From positions 41,114,490-41,178,489 of the forward strand of contig NC_090709.1 in assembly GCF_040954835.1 (NCBI RefSeq): 64,000 nt of DNA, read 5' to 3'. Origin of the DNA: Lepisosteus oculatus (taxonomy: Eukaryota > Chordata > Actinopteri > Semionotiformes > Lepisosteidae). Of the stretch, positions 1 to 12,084 are shown piece by piece (the first letter of the stretch is position 1; each line of letters opens with the position of its first letter). Below the pieces are notes generated by a model. It made no database searches. It was not told where the DNA came from and saw only the letters and a list, made by a program, of their open reading frames with translations. The position numbers and the translations under genes were made by a program.

Positions 1-2479
1 CCCACCACCAGCGTGCCGAGGTACCACAGGTAGTGCCTGCCTGGAAAACAGACGGGATTCTGGGTCCCTACATCTCCTCATGGCGTCTGGGGAGAAGTGT
101 CACGCTGGAGGAACTGAGGCTCTTTAGTCTGAAGGGAGCATCAGAGGAACTGAGTCTCTTGAGTCTGAAGGAAGCATCAGAGGAACTGAGTCTCTTGAGT
201 CTGAAGGGAGCATCAGAGGAACTGAGGCTCTTTAGTCTGAAGGGAGCATCAGAGGAACTGAGTCTCTTTAGTCTGAAGGAAGCATCAGAGGGACTGAGGC
301 TCTTTAGTCTGAAGGGAGGGTCCCGCACTGACAGGCTGCAGGAACTGAGTCTCTTTAGTCTGAAGGGAGCGTCCCGCACTGACAGGCTGGAGGAACTGAG
401 TCTCTTCAGTCTGAAGGGAGCGTCCCACACTGACAGGCTGCAGGAACTGAGTCTCTTTAGTCTGAAGGGAGCGTCCCGCACTGACAGGCTGGAGGAACTG
501 AGTCTCTTCAGTCTGAAGGGAGCGTCCCACACTGACAGGCTGCAGGAACTGAGTCTCTTTAGTCTGAAGGGAGCATCCCGCACTGACAGGCTGGAGGAAC
601 TGAGTCTCTTCAGTCTGAAGGGAGTGTCCCGCACTGACAGGCTGGAGGAACTGAGTCTCTTTAGTCTGAAGGGAGTGTCCCGCACTGACAGGCTGGAGGA
701 ACTGAGTCTCTTCAGTCTGAAGGGAGGGTCCCGCACTGACAGGCTTGAGGAACTGAGTCTCTTCAGTCTGAAGGGAGCGTCCCACACTGACAGGCTGCAG
801 GAACTGAGTCTCTTTAGTCTGAAGGGAGGGTCCTGCACTGACAGGCCGGAGGAACTGAGTCTCTTTAGTCTGAAGGGAGTGTCCCACACTGACAGGCTGG
901 AGGAACTGAGTCTCTTCAGTCTGAAGGGAGGGTCCCGCACTGACAGGCTGGAGGAACTGAGTCTCTTCAGTCTGAAGGGAGCGTCCCACACTGACAGGCT
1001 GCAGGAACTGAGTCTCTTCAGTCTGAAGGGAGGGTCCCGCACTGACAGGCCGGAGGAACTGAGTCTCTTTAGTCTGAAGGGAGCGTCCCGCACTGACAGG
1101 CTGGAGGAACTGAGTCTCTTCAGTCTGAAGGGAGGGTCCCGCACTGACAGGCCGGAGGAACTGAGTCTCTTTAGTCTGAAGGGAGGGACCCGCACTGATT
1201 CTGGCTCCTTGACAACCATGAATTAGAGGAAGTGGTTAGATGGATCAGCATGTCGAGTTTATTAGGAAATACAGATTCGCAGTTTCACTCAGAGAACAGA
1301 AACGCTGAAAAGGCGTTTTTTTTTTTTGTTTTGGGGGGGGGGGTCTGTTTTCACGCCGCAGCTGCGCTCAGCTTTTTCATCGAACGATTCTATCACGCCT
1401 CCGCGCGCCTCGCTGCCAGCTCGGTGGGCGCCTCGCGGCCGGGGCGCCGCCAGGTGTGCTTTGTGCTTCCGGGGCTGCGTCCGGCGCGAGGCCGTTAGGA
1501 GCCCCCGCAGGTGTGCCCGCGAGCCCGTTAAGGGGGCACACGTGCGATCAAAGGGAGCCGCCGACGGCTCGACGTCACACCCCGATAACGTCACCCGCGG
1601 TTTTGCCAACGCGACAGAAAAAACCCAAGAGTTTTGCAGACGCCTCTTGCGAGAGCCCCGTTTCGGTTCCCTCTTCCCTTACCCACCTCCCCCCCCGGTC
1701 TGCCCCCCAGCTCCTTCAGCCCGTCTTCCAGGGCTGTCGGACCGGGCGCACAAGTCGCGCTGGGGACGTCACTTCTGCCGTCGTCCGAAAACGATGAATT
1801 ACAGAGGCTATTCTGTTGTCACGCCGATAGCAGTTCGATACATATACACTCGTATTTTTCTCATATACCCCTCTATATAAGAACATTTAAATATATATCC
1901 ATCCTTGTATTCATTCTTGAATTGCTACATCTGTTCTTTTTCTTTTCCTGTTTACAGCCGTAATATTGTACCCGTGCAATACATTTATATTTCTATTTTA
2001 TATCTATATCTACATTCATGTGTGCAATGCGATTTTTCTGCGTGCTGTTCTGTTCTAGTTTCTCTGTGTGTCCTGGACTGTGAGTAACTCTGTTAGTGCC
2101 ACCCCCTCACTGTACTGATTGTATTGTGTTATTATTATTGTATCATTCGTTACACTGTGGCTGTGTTGTCTGTTTAAAGCTGCTGTTGTCCTGCAGTTTC
2201 CCTCACGGGATCAATAAAGTGTCCATCTCTCTTAATTCTGTGAACCTGAGCGTATGAACGGAAGACAAACCTCCAGTCCGATTTCAAGCATTCTGCTGAA
2301 TTAAAGTATCCAGTCGTCTGTCCCAGCAAGCAACAGGCACAAGGCAGGGTTCGCCCTGGACAGGACAGCAGTCCATCACAGGACACACACACACTCACAC
2401 ACCCTGGACAGGACAGCAGTCCATCACAGGACACAGACACACTCACACACACCCTGGACAAAACACCAGTCCATCACAG

Positions 2480-2529
<50 letters not shown>

Positions 2530-2650
2530 GGACAGGACACCAGTCCATCACAGGACACACACACACACAGCCTGGACAGGACAGCAGTCCATCACAGGAC
2601 ACACACACACACACTCACACACACCCTGGACAGGACACCAGTCCATCACA

Positions 2651-2689
<39 letters not shown>

Positions 2690-2768
2690 GTAGACAGGAC
2701 AGCAGTCCATCACAGGACACACACACACACACACACACACACCCTGGACAGGACACCAGTCCATCACA

Positions 2769-2804
<36 letters not shown>

Positions 2805-3362
2805 GACAGGACACCAGTACATCACAGGACACACACACACACACTCTCACACCCTGGACAGGACACCAGTCCATCACAGGACACACACACACACCCTGGA
2901 CAGGACACCAGTCCATCACAGGACACACACACACTCTCACACCCTGGACAGGACACCAGTCCATCACAGGACACACACACACACCCTGGACAGGACACCA
3001 GTCCATCACAGGACACACACACACACCCTGGACAGGACACACACTCACACCAGGGCCAGTTTTCCCAGAAACACCCCTTTAACCCACCTGCCCGTCTCTG
3101 GACTGTAGCAGGAAAACCGGAGCAGCCGAAAGGACACCCCCACTGACACAGCGAGACCATGCAGACTCCACACAGACAGCACCCCCAGGGTTGGGAAAGT
3201 GGGATCCGGTCGTTAAGAAGGGAGGGCGCCCGTGGAAAGGACGGGCTTCACGGGAGGTGGGGAGCGACCCGGCGCAAGCAGACAGACACCGGCGGCGGCG
3301 CGCTTACCGGCCGAGAGCGCGCCCCGCAGGCAGAGGAGGCCCAGCGCGCACGCCAGGCGCAT
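1..3362 (-). CDS. MHC class I heavy chain, 5' part (leader exon and start of alpha-1), cut by window edge
   Basis: Two exons are visible. Exon 1 (3308-3362) is 55 nt: 18 codons plus one base, reading MRLACALGLLCLRGALSA, a typical signal peptide, followed by a gtaagc donor. Exon 2 begins at 40 after a gttttccag acceptor and continues off the window. With the carried base it reads GRHYLWYLGTLVVG, which matches the first strand of a class I alpha-1 domain and keeps Tyr at the position of Tyr7. The leader exon has the same length (55 nt) and phase (1) as that of the complete class I gene at 15.5-22.4 kb, and the intron between holds the same two minisatellite families. Class I molecules present peptides or other ligands at the cell surface; whether this one is classical cannot be judged from 14 residues. 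A class II or other secreted protein is less likely, given the match in phase and length to the neighbour. The rest of the gene must lie left of position 1. Confidence 0.7.
90..1198. repeat. LINE-derived 51-bp minisatellite (36-bp variant at its left end)
   Basis: About 17 copies of a 51-bp unit (gaactgagtctctt(t/c)agtctgaagggag + cgtcccgcactgacaggctggag), preceded by about six 36-bp units lacking the second half. The translated motif EELSLFSLKGA resembles the well-known C-terminal segment of CR1/L2-type LINE ORFs (LxxLSLFSLExRRLRGDMI), so the unit probably derives from a LINE 3' coding end. Because 51 is divisible by three, all frames stay open on both strands, giving 383-397 aa ORFs that are not believed to be genes. 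The array lies in intron 1 of the left class I gene. Confidence 0.85.
1199..1800. other. CpG-rich intronic DNA, no feature recognised
   Basis: GC- and CpG-rich stretch with homopolymer runs (T and G near 1316-1346). Several overlapping ORFs exist, but none has splice sites or a recognisable domain. It lies within intron 1 of the left class I gene. Confidence 0.4.
1801..2235 (+). mobile_element. LINE 3' untranslated tail (L2/Rex-like)
   Basis: AT-rich sequence ending in cctcacgggatcaataaagt followed by gtccatct, the typical 3' end of many fish LINE copies (gggatcaataaagtatctatc). No coding part is preserved. Family assignment rests on memory of this tail. Confidence 0.5.
2345..3045 (-). repeat. 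GTCCTGTGATGGACTGG VNTR plus CA microsatellites
   Basis: Alternating units of ccatcacagga(ca)n and ccctggacaggacaccagt, about 13 copies, with variable (CA)n runs between them. The unit is part of the 3' region of a common fish SINE/LINE tail, which has expanded here. Same family at 14.4, 20.0, 39.6, 46.3 and 48.6 kb. It lies within intron 1 of the left class I gene. Confidence 0.85.
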
Positions 3363-3520
3363 GATCGTCTCTGCAGCTTCTCCGACACCAGCCGAGCCGA
3401 GCGGAGCAGGCGCTTGCAGGCGCGTTTAAAGACGGGGGGGGGGGGCCGCGCCTTGCGTGCGTGACGATATTCCGGGCCAATCGAGGAAGGGCGCGTCAGG
3501 CGCTGCCGACCCGGCGATGA
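3363..3520 (-). promoter_or_regulatory. Proximal promoter of the left MHC class I gene
   Basis: GC-rich DNA immediately upstream of the leader ATG. On the minus strand it holds TCGATTGGCCC (around 3473-3484), close to the Y box (CTGATTGG) of the MHC SXY module. A TGACGCG motif (about 3492-3498) lies just upstream, at a spacing suitable for an X2 box. TTTAAA at about 3424-3430 could act as a weak TATA. These are sequence matches only. Confidence 0.4.
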
Positions 3521-4560
3521 AGACCGTCGGGGGGTGATCGTTTTTGATCGCATCCGACAGAAATGCGGTGTTCGGGCGTTGTTATTTTACGGCGTCTCCA
3601 TTTGCATGCGTCTGTATTAAGTACGACAGCGAAGAACGACGGCGTGGTGTCGGGCCCACGCAAGGCGGAATCGTCGCTTTCTGTGACGGCAAAAGGCATT
3701 TCACGTATGGGAGAGGCATCGGCGCGCGCGTTGAACCCACGTTGTGCTGGAATCCGGACTCGGTGGTCCTACTGAGCCATTCGGATGGTACCGGCACCGG
3801 TCACGACGCGTACATGGGGTCTGACTACGGGCACATCGTTAGAGCCCCAGTTGCACATCGACGGTTTGCGGGGATCGGAGATTTGCATCGGCCGTTTGAA
3901 TGTTTTATTAGGGTTCGTTTTCTCTCGGAGGGGTTTCGCTGATTCTCTCCAAAACCCCGCACAATAATTCCGTGTACGACTGCGTTCTCCTTCATTAAAC
4001 ACCCGATCCGATTCATCCATCGATACGAAACGGGGGATTCCCTTATCCCACCGCTCATTCAGAATAATCAATCAATATGAAATGAGGAATGACCTTAATT
4101 CCACACCCGATCGGATTCACCCCTCGATATACGAAAGGAGGAATTCTGTTGTCCCACGCCTTATGAGATATCGATCGACCCAGTCCCGTGATGAGAGAGC
4201 CTCTCCTGATTTATGGGCGATTTATTTAGTGACTGCGTGGGGGGCTCATATCGAGTAGATAACGCCTGTTGTTTTACAGGTTTTCTGGTACAGAAGCAGC
4301 ACAAATGACACAGTCTCGGCCCCCGCCCCACCCGCCCCTGCGGTGTTACAGGGTGTCTGAGTCACGATTAAAAGAAAAAAAAGACCAGCCGGGTAAAATG
4401 CGTGCGGACGGAAAAATTAATTTCTGGTCGAGTCGCCCCGGCGTCGCGGGCTCGGTCGGGTTTTGAGACCTGTCGTGGAAAATCGTCCCCCACCCGCGAA
4501 CCCCTCGGCGTGACAGATGTCCCCCCCTTCTTCTGGAATTCAGAATTAGAATTTAGAATT
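3521..4560. other. Unique DNA, no gene recognised
   Basis: Non-repetitive, unusually CpG-containing sequence. An imperfect direct repeat of about 45 bp occurs around 4000-4045 and 4103-4146 (cacccgatc(c/g)gattca...cgata...acgaaa...ggattc). ORFs of 70-130 aa on both strands show no domain and no splice context. Confidence 0.4.
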
Positions 4561-4943
4561 TAGAATTGAGCTCATTCGTGCGCTTGAACCCTCGTGTCGG
4601 CCGCCTCTTTGGATGGGATTCGCTGGGATTCTGGGATTTGCTGGGATTCTCAGAGATCCAGGTGTTTTCCGTCGGTCCGGGCAGCGGCGGTCCATCCAGA
4701 CTGGGCAGTACCGGCCCATCCCAGACCGTCTCTTCAACAACCCGACTTGACATCGTAAAAAAAATAAATAAATAAAATAAAAATACGAGCGCTTTCTGCA
4801 CATCAGCTGGGAATCGTCTCTTGCCTGTTTCGTACCATTAACATTATTCAAGTTATGAATAATGTTAATGTAATGTTTCTTTATTAGCCCTATACAATTT
4901 CTTGCATTAGGAATTCGTCTTTTCGCATACCCCAGCTTTTTTC

Positions 4944-5151
4944 TCATGGAGACACAGACACACAGACAGGGAGAGAAGCTGGGGGTCAGAGCGCAGGGTC
5001 TGCCATTGTACGGCGCCCCTGGAGCAGTTGGGGTTGAGGGCCTCGCTCAGGGGCCCAACGGAGTAGGATTCCTCTGCCGGCCGTGGGATTTGAACCGGCA
5101 ACCTTCCAGTCACAGGCGCAGATCCTGAGCCACAGAGCCACCGCTCCGCCC
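4944..5151 (-). mobile_element. tRNA-derived SINE (reverse orientation)
   Basis: Read on the minus strand it begins agcggtggctctgtggctcag (A-box-like region) and contains ggttcaaatcc (RNA polymerase III B box), followed by a tRNA-unrelated body ending near gtctgtgtctccatgag. A second copy in forward orientation is at 43.04-43.24 kb and shares both head and body, which establishes it as an interspersed family. Confidence 0.75.
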
Positions 5152-5970
5152 TAGCGGGGGCGGATACCAGCTCGGCGACACTAAAACCAGGAGAGAGACT
5201 GGGAACTCGGGAGCTGGGGCACACAAAAAAGCGCTTTATAAACCTCCTCCTCCGCCAGCGATCTTCCGGCATCACACAGCTGAAGGGGAGGCAGATCTGA
5301 CTGCAGCAGAACAACCGGGGCTCGGCTCACAGGGCGGTGTCTGAAGAAGTACTCGTTTTTAGCTCCGATTCGTACACACGGAATCCATTTTTCATTGCTG
5401 GGCGAATAATGCAACCCCCCTGCCCTGCTTTCCGTTTAATTGCATTTTTTTTTGGTTTCCCCACGTACTCGGATGAGGAGGCCTCGCCGTGCGCCACTTG
5501 TAAAACGAAAAACCCGACGTTGTAAGTAGGAGAACCACTACCGCGGAGACGTAGACAGAGTGTGTTTCAGCCGAAATACGAGCCTTTCCAAACGTTCAAA
5601 AAAAAAAAACCGACTTCCACGTCTTCCTTTCTGTAATCGGACATTTCTCGACGTTTGATCCTGCGGACACGGGCCTAGTTGCACTGTCCCCTCCCAGACA
5701 CTAGGTGGCGGTAACGCGCCGCACTGGCCGGGCGGGAGAGCGCACTTTCGGACTCCTCACATGCGATTACCTGGGCCTGACGAGCCCTGTGATGTGAACC
5801 TGTTTATCCCTCCTGTTCTACCTCTCTCGTTTTCAGACGACGCGTTTTCACTGCCTCCCGATCAGCTGTATTGATCTGCCCATCAGATCGATCGATCGAT
5901 CAGGTTTCAGCCTCCCCACCCTCCCACTTCAGCACGAAGACGCACGCAGAGGGTTGTGCACGTTCAGAGC
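5152..5970. other. Unique DNA, no gene recognised
   Basis: No convincing exon. Poly-A and GATC-rich stretches are present, with short ORFs only. Confidence 0.35.
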
Positions 5971-5971
5971 T

Positions 5972-5977
5972 TTTATT
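5972..5977 (-). terminator. Possible polyadenylation signal for a minus-strand gene
   Basis: The minus strand reads gccAATAAAAgctctg, a canonical AATAAA in single-copy sequence. It lies downstream, in the minus direction, of the isolated exon at 10027-10314 and could end that gene. Nothing else supports the link. Confidence 0.3.
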
Positions 5978-6404
5978 GGCTTTCCGAAACAGAGCGCCGT
6001 GGAATCGCTTTCGTGAGCCGAAACATCTTAAGAGACCGCGTTGAAAAAGGGGTTTCGCGCTTCTTTTAAAACTTAAGGGCGTGTCGAGGTGACCTGTCAG
6101 GAGAGTATTGGTTTCAAGACAATCAGGGCTTCAAGTGTCAAGTCTCGTTCGTGTTTCTAATTCAGCACCCACAGTGGAGACACACTCAGGCTGAAGGCCT
6201 TCCCTCTCCAGTGATCGGCTGTCCTGTCGATTAGTCCTGTGCTTTACTGGGCTGACATGACAGAGGGATCTGTAGTGCGACTCTGGGGAAGATCTGCCAC
6301 CTGAGCGTCCCAGAGGCTCATGGGGAAACAGGCTGATCTCTCAGTACTGTGTCTCCAGTGAGAATCCAGTCCTACAGCACCTGGGCTGTGACAAGAGCTT
6401 ATGT

Positions 6405-7310
6405 GTCAGACACTTTGAACTACAGTACATCTACAGGATACAGTTGAACTGTAGAGCATCTACAGGATACAGTTGAACTGTAGAGCATCTACAGGTTACA
6501 GTTGAACTACAGTACATCTACAGGATACAGTTGAACTGTAGAGCATCTATAGGATACAGTTGAACTACAGTACATCTACAGGATACAGTTGAACTGTAGT
6601 TCATCTACAGGATACAGTTGAACTGCAGTTCATCTACAGGATACAGTTGAACTGTAGAGCATCTATAGGATACAGTTGAACTACAGTACATCTACAGGAT
6701 ACAGTTGAACTGTAGAGCATCTACAGGATACAGTTGAACTACAGTACATCTACAGGATATAGTTGAACTGCAGTTCATCTACAGGATACAGTTGAACTGT
6801 AGAGCATCTATAGGATACAGTTGAACTGCAGTTCATCTACAGGATACAGTTGAACTACAGTACATTTACAGGATACAGTTGAACTGTAGTTCATCTACAG
6901 GATACAGTTGAACTACAGTACATCTACAGGATACAGTTGAACTGCAGTTCATCTACAGGATACAGTTGAACTGTAGAGCATCTATAGGATACAGTTGAAC
7001 TACAGTACATCTACAGGATACAGTTGAACTGTAGAGCATCTACAGGATACAGTTGAACTACAGTACATCTACAGGATACAGCTGAACTGTAGAGCATCTA
7101 TAGGATACAGTTGAACTACAGTACATCTACAGGATACAGCTGAACTGTAGAGCATCTACAGGATACAGTTGAACTGCAGTACATCTACAGGATACAGCTG
7201 AACTGTAGAGCATCTACAGGATACAGTTGAACTACAGTACATCTACAGGATACAGCTGAACTGTAGAGCATCTACAGGATACAGTTGAACTGCAGTTCAT
7301 CTACAGGATA
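6405..7310. repeat. About 30-bp minisatellite (ttgaactacagtacatctacaggatacag)
   Basis: Roughly 29 tandem copies of a 30-31 bp unit with three alternating central variants (ctacagtacatc, ctgtagagcatc, ctgcagttcatc). The flanking 7311-7460 holds decayed copies. Confidence 0.9.
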
Positions 7311-7460
7311 CATGTATAGAATGCAGTTCGTATATAGAGTACAGGAGAGCTATAGGATATAATCGTCTATAAAATACACCCATCTAGAGCAGGATACACA
7401 TTAGCTTAAGATGCACTTTCCACATGCAGCACATCTGTAAGATATATAGTAGTACATATT

Positions 7461-8655
7461 TAGCAGTGCAGTAAATGCTGTATAATGCAGTATTCTGTAG
7501 GATACAATGTGTATATGTCTATCGAATCTACAGCAGGATTCGAGCGTTTCAGCTGAAGATACACTTTCCGCTGAGAGTGCTGTTGCTAACCTTGGTCCTC
7601 CACAGACTCAGTCCTGCAGGATCGGCTAGGGTCTCATCAGGCCTGAACACAGGGATTAAGATGCCTAGGAATGGGAATTAGGGGATGCAAAATTTCCAAT
7701 CCCAGATTCTGGAGACCAGATCCGGAGATTATCCAACATAATTTGCTTTGTTGACTCCGTGTGTTTTCCCACTCGGAGAGGATATGTGGGGAAAAACATA
7801 CTACACTCCTACACCCCCCTCCCTTATGAGAGTTGGTGGTGATGCAAGAGCTGCAGGTGTCCTGAATCTGACTCAACCCCGAGGAATTGTGGGAGATGAA
7901 GACCCAGGGCCCGGTACCGGTACCGCTGATGGGACCGAGACTGAGACCCCGCGAGAACTGCAGGAATGGGTTCATTAAGGACCGGACACCGGCGCCCCCT
8001 GCCGGTGTAGCAACACCACAGTCTCAGCTTATTAGAAAGCCTCATTCTGGTCCAGGCCAGCTGTGCTCCGGGTCTGGTTCTGGGTCTCTGCCGGAGCTTG
8101 GAGTACTCCAGATTCCGGTCTTTCCCCTCGGCTCAGGTCCGGGTTTCGGTTCTGGCTGGCCAGTGCAGCAGCTCCAGAAGAGGCCCGGGTCTGGCTCACT
8201 GCAGGTCTGGTCTGGGTGGTTAGTGTTGTGGTTAACGAGAGAGAGAGAAAAACAGAATGAAACAGAATGGGTTATAGGACAGGCAGGAGGAATGTGTAAC
8301 TTTCAGAGTTACGCACACACACACTCAACACACAGGGTCACAGCTCGCACACACAGGTCTGGTTCACTGCCGTCAGTGTGGTAGATTAGGAGAGAGAAGA
8401 AGACTCTAGTCACAGTCCAGGGTTGTGTAGGACAGAGAAATAAATCACACACATCACACACAACCCACACAGAATCATCTCAGCTACCAGACAACACACA
8501 GAGAATCACAGCTCACACACAAAGTCACCACCCTCACACACACAGCTTCAAAATATATCTGTAGGACATCTGCTGGCTGGAGCAGCACATTCCTGCCTCC
8601 CTCCTCATCCAAGAACAACAATTACCCAGCCAGGCCAGAGGTACGAGCTGCAGTA
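7461..8655. other. Mostly unique DNA, no gene established
   Basis: Contains minus-strand ORFs at 7637-7975 and 7824-8045 without recognisable domains or well-placed splice sites, then CA-rich low-complexity sequence (8300-8540). It could hold exons of the gene represented at 10027-10314, but none can be supported. Confidence 0.35.
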
Positions 8656-8659
8656 CTGT

Positions 8660-9905
8660 CACAACACTGATACAGCAGCAGTGAGGCCAGCCTGAATCAC
8701 ACTGACTGATCAATCACAGTGACAGTACAGAGTCACAACACTGATACAGCAGCAGTGAGCCCAGCCCCAATCACACTGACTGAGCAATCACAGTGACAGT
8801 ACAGAGTCACAACACTGATACAGCAGCAGTGAGCCCAGCCTCATTCACACTGACTGATCAATCAGAGTGACAGTACAGAGTCACAACACTGATACAGCAG
8901 CAGTGAGGCCAGCCTCAATCACACTGACTGATCAATCAGACTGGCAGTACAGAGTCACAACACTGATACAGCAGCAGTGAGCCCAGCCTGAATCACACTG
9001 ACTGATCAATCACAGTGACAGTACAGAGTCACAACACTGATACAGCAGCAGTGAGCCCAGTCTGAATCACACTGACTGATCAATCAGAGTGACAGTACAG
9101 AGTCACAACACTGATACAGCAGCAGTGAGCCCAGCCTCAATCACACTGACTGATCAATCAGAGTGACAGTACAGAGTCACAACACTGATACAGCAGCAGT
9201 GAGCCCAGCCTGAATCACACTGACTGATCAATCAGAGTGACAGTACAGAGTCACAACACTGATACAGCAGCAGTGAGCCCAGCCTCAATCACACTGACTG
9301 ATCAATCACAGTGACAGTACAGAGTCACAACACTGATACAGCAGCAGTGAGCCCAGCCTCATTCACACTGACTGATCAATCAGAGTGACAGTACAGAGTC
9401 ACAACACTGATACAGCAGCAGTGAGCCCAGCCCCAATCACACTGACTGATCAATCAGAGTGACAGTACAGAGTCACAACACTGATACAGCAGCAGTGAGC
9501 CCAGTCTGAATCACACTGACTGATCAATCAGAGTGACAGTACAGAGTCACAACACTGATACAGCAGCAGTGAGCCCAGCCTCAATCACACTGACTGATCA
9601 ATCAGAGTGACAGTACAGAGTCACAACACTGATACAGCAGCAGTGAGCCCAGTCTGAATCACACTGACTGATCAATCAGAGTGACAGTACAGAGTCACAA
9701 CACTGATACAGCAGCAGTGAGCCCAGCCCCAATCACACTGACTGATCAATCAGAGTGACAGTACAGAGTCACAACACTGATACAGCAGCAGTGAGCCCAG
9801 CCCCAATCACACTGACTGATCAATCAGAGTGACAGTACAGAGTCACAACACTGATACAGCAGCAGTGAGCCCAGCCTCATTCACACTGACTGATCAATAA
9901 CCAGC
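8660..9905. repeat. About 73-bp minisatellite
   Basis: About 17 copies of a unit built from agtcacaacactgatacagc, agcagtgagcccagcct and cactgactgatcaatcagag plus a short linker. Copies are very uniform, differing mainly at gcctgaatc/gcctcaatc/gccccaatc, which suggests recent expansion or homogenisation. Confidence 0.9.
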
Positions 9906-10026
9906 AATCACTGATCAATCAGAGTGCTAGAAAGATGGGTGGAGACAATCAGACAGGGTGAGGACAGGCTGATGAAGGGAGACCTAGAGAGAACAAATTC
10001 GGTAGATCATGAGATCAAGCGCTCAC

Positions 10027-10314
10027 CTCTCTTTGGGGTTCGAGCAGTAGAGATCGTCTTTCTGGTAAACTGGCTCACAGTGGAGAATTTACCCTCCTCC
10101 CCGGCCAGGATCACACAGAGTCTCGAACCCTGCACCAGGATGCGACACTTGTACCCGGGATCATTGCAGTTGTGCAGTGCGTAGTTCTCCACCACGCACA
10201 TGTCCTCTGACCTCCCTCCACCTCTGGGGTCGAAGCGCACAATCACTGGAGCAGAGGAGTCCAATGGGAGACACAGGATGTTGGGTGTCTGACATTTGCA
10301 GGATTCCTGAGGAT
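10027..10314 (-). CDS. Single phase 1-1 exon of an unrecognised Cys-rich, probably extracellular protein
   Basis: The minus strand shows an open exon of 288 nt between a pyrimidine-rich acceptor (ctgctcgtgctcag) and a gtgagc donor. It starts and ends in phase 1, the arrangement typical of extracellular domain modules. The translation, about 96 residues, starts DPQESCKCQTPNILCLP and includes PVIVRFDPRGGG, DMCVVENYALHNCNDPGYKC and GSRLCVILAGEEGKFSTV. There are seven cysteines in about 70 residues. A second acceptor eight bases inside would give a phase 0 start. I do not recognise the domain; it lacks the Trp and Tyr-x-Cys pattern of Ig domains. No partner exon could be found because both flanks are minisatellites. 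It lies between two class I genes, in the same orientation. It may be a broken gene or a gene with long repeat-filled introns. Confidence 0.5.
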
Positions 10315-10439
10315 CTGAGCACGAGCAGCAGAGACGAGAGACAGAGCAAAGAGCGTATGACTCTGATTATACATAATATACAAGTCAATGGGATGTGTAT
10401 CGCATACAAAGCCGACGATATATAATATACACACCAAAG

Positions 10440-11085
10440 TGCTATAGATCTCATATGACCCTTATTACTGTATATATAATATACATTACCAATGTGATAT
10501 AGATCTCATAGCACCCTGATTACATATTACATACAAACCAATGTGATATAGATCGCATAGCACCCTGATTACATATTACACACAAGCCAATGTGATATAG
10601 AGCCCACAAGACCTAGATTATATATAACATACGAGCCAATGTGATATAGATCCCACAAGACCTAGATTATATATAACATATGAGCCAATGTGATATAGAT
10701 CTCATAGCACCCTCATTACATATTACATACAAGCCAATGTGATATAGATCCCATAGCACCCTGATTACATATTACATACGAGCCAATGTGATACAGAACC
10801 CATACAACCCTGGTTATATATAATACACAAGCCATGAGATACAGAACCCATACAACGCTGGTTATATATAATACACAAGCCATGAGATACAGAACCCATA
10901 CAACGCTGGTTATATATAATACACAAGCCATGAGATACAGAACCCATACAACGCTGGTTATATATAATACACAAGCCATGAGATACAGAACCCATACAAC
11001 GCTGGTTATATATAATACACAAGCCATGAGATACAGAACCCATACAACGCTGGTTATATATAATACACAAGCCATGAGATATTAA
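10440..11085. repeat. 48-bp minisatellite and related diverged copies
   Basis: From 10800 on there are six nearly perfect 48-bp units (acagaacccatacaacgctg, gttatatataatacacaagc, catgagat). Before that there are diverged AT-rich units (gatatagatctcatagcacc ... attacatattacatac). Since 48 is a multiple of three, the array is open in several frames on both strands. Confidence 0.9.
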
Positions 11086-12080
11086 TGCTTGCACACCCCT
11101 GATACATAGAATAAATGTATTGCATAAAAACACAGGTCCACAATATAGGTCCCCCCAAGGTGATTCTTATATAGATTTAAAAAAAAAGTCAGAAACCCTT
11201 AAACAGTACATAAGCTTTGAGTCAAGTGTTGGAAAAAGTGTTGCGGTTCATCTGCGGTTTCGCCGAGCGATATATATATATATGTCTCTCAATTACTCAC
11301 GTCCGCCCTCGGCTACTCCGGCGACGGCCACGACGACCCACGCCGCCAAGAGAATATCGATCATCGTCCTGCGAGACACGAAGAGCCGAGGACTGGAGCG
11401 AACTGGGATTTGGGGGGCAGACCGCGCCACGTTTTACTGGGCAGTCAAGGTCTCTCTGGGCTTGTCCAGCCAGCACGTGACCCAGGTTGCTCGCCAGTTA
11501 AAATCCTGGGAATGAAGACAATTAAGTCATTGATCGACTGTCCGGGGAGCACACGCCTGTATGGGAAAAGTCAGACTACTAATAATTACTAGACAGTTAC
11601 TTGTAAAAGCGCAGTTCGCGGAGATAGGAAAGTTGAGAAAGACACGTTAAAAAAACCGACAAATCTGGAGACGGACTAATTAAGATTAACACGCAATTAC
11701 TTGTTTTTTTTAGCCCACTTTCTGCCTCGGTTTTGCGGCGCTGTCGTTTGATCCTGCAGCAGTGCACCCTGATGTATTATGGTTTGCGAAACAAACTGCA
11801 CAGCACGCAACTTGCGTGCAGCGTGAGCGGTGCACCGTGCAGTTTGCGTCTTGTCGAAGTGAGAAATTCTGCGTGCATAGTTTTTAGCTTTGGGCAGCTG
11901 TATTTCACCCCTCTCCCTTTCTGAGAAGGTGTCTCAGTGCCCGTGGCCCACGCGTGTTTCTGCCGCGGGGCGCGAACTGTATCTGGCGCGTCAGCGAGCG
12001 AGCGCAGGGTGTGTGTGTGTGTGTGTGTCGGCATTAAAGCATGATAAAACGCGAGTGTCTTCAATCGCTTTGAACCTTTG
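11086..12080. other. Unique DNA, no gene recognised
   Basis: Short ORFs only, no supported exon. A (TG)n run lies near 12010. Confidence 0.35.
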
Positions 12081-12084
12081 CTGC

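Noticed and set aside
33-1226. 397-aa plus-strand ORF (and 383-aa minus-strand ORF) of 17-residue repeats
   Set aside because: Product of a 51-bp minisatellite inside a class I intron; open on both strands, and the same unit occurs in three introns.
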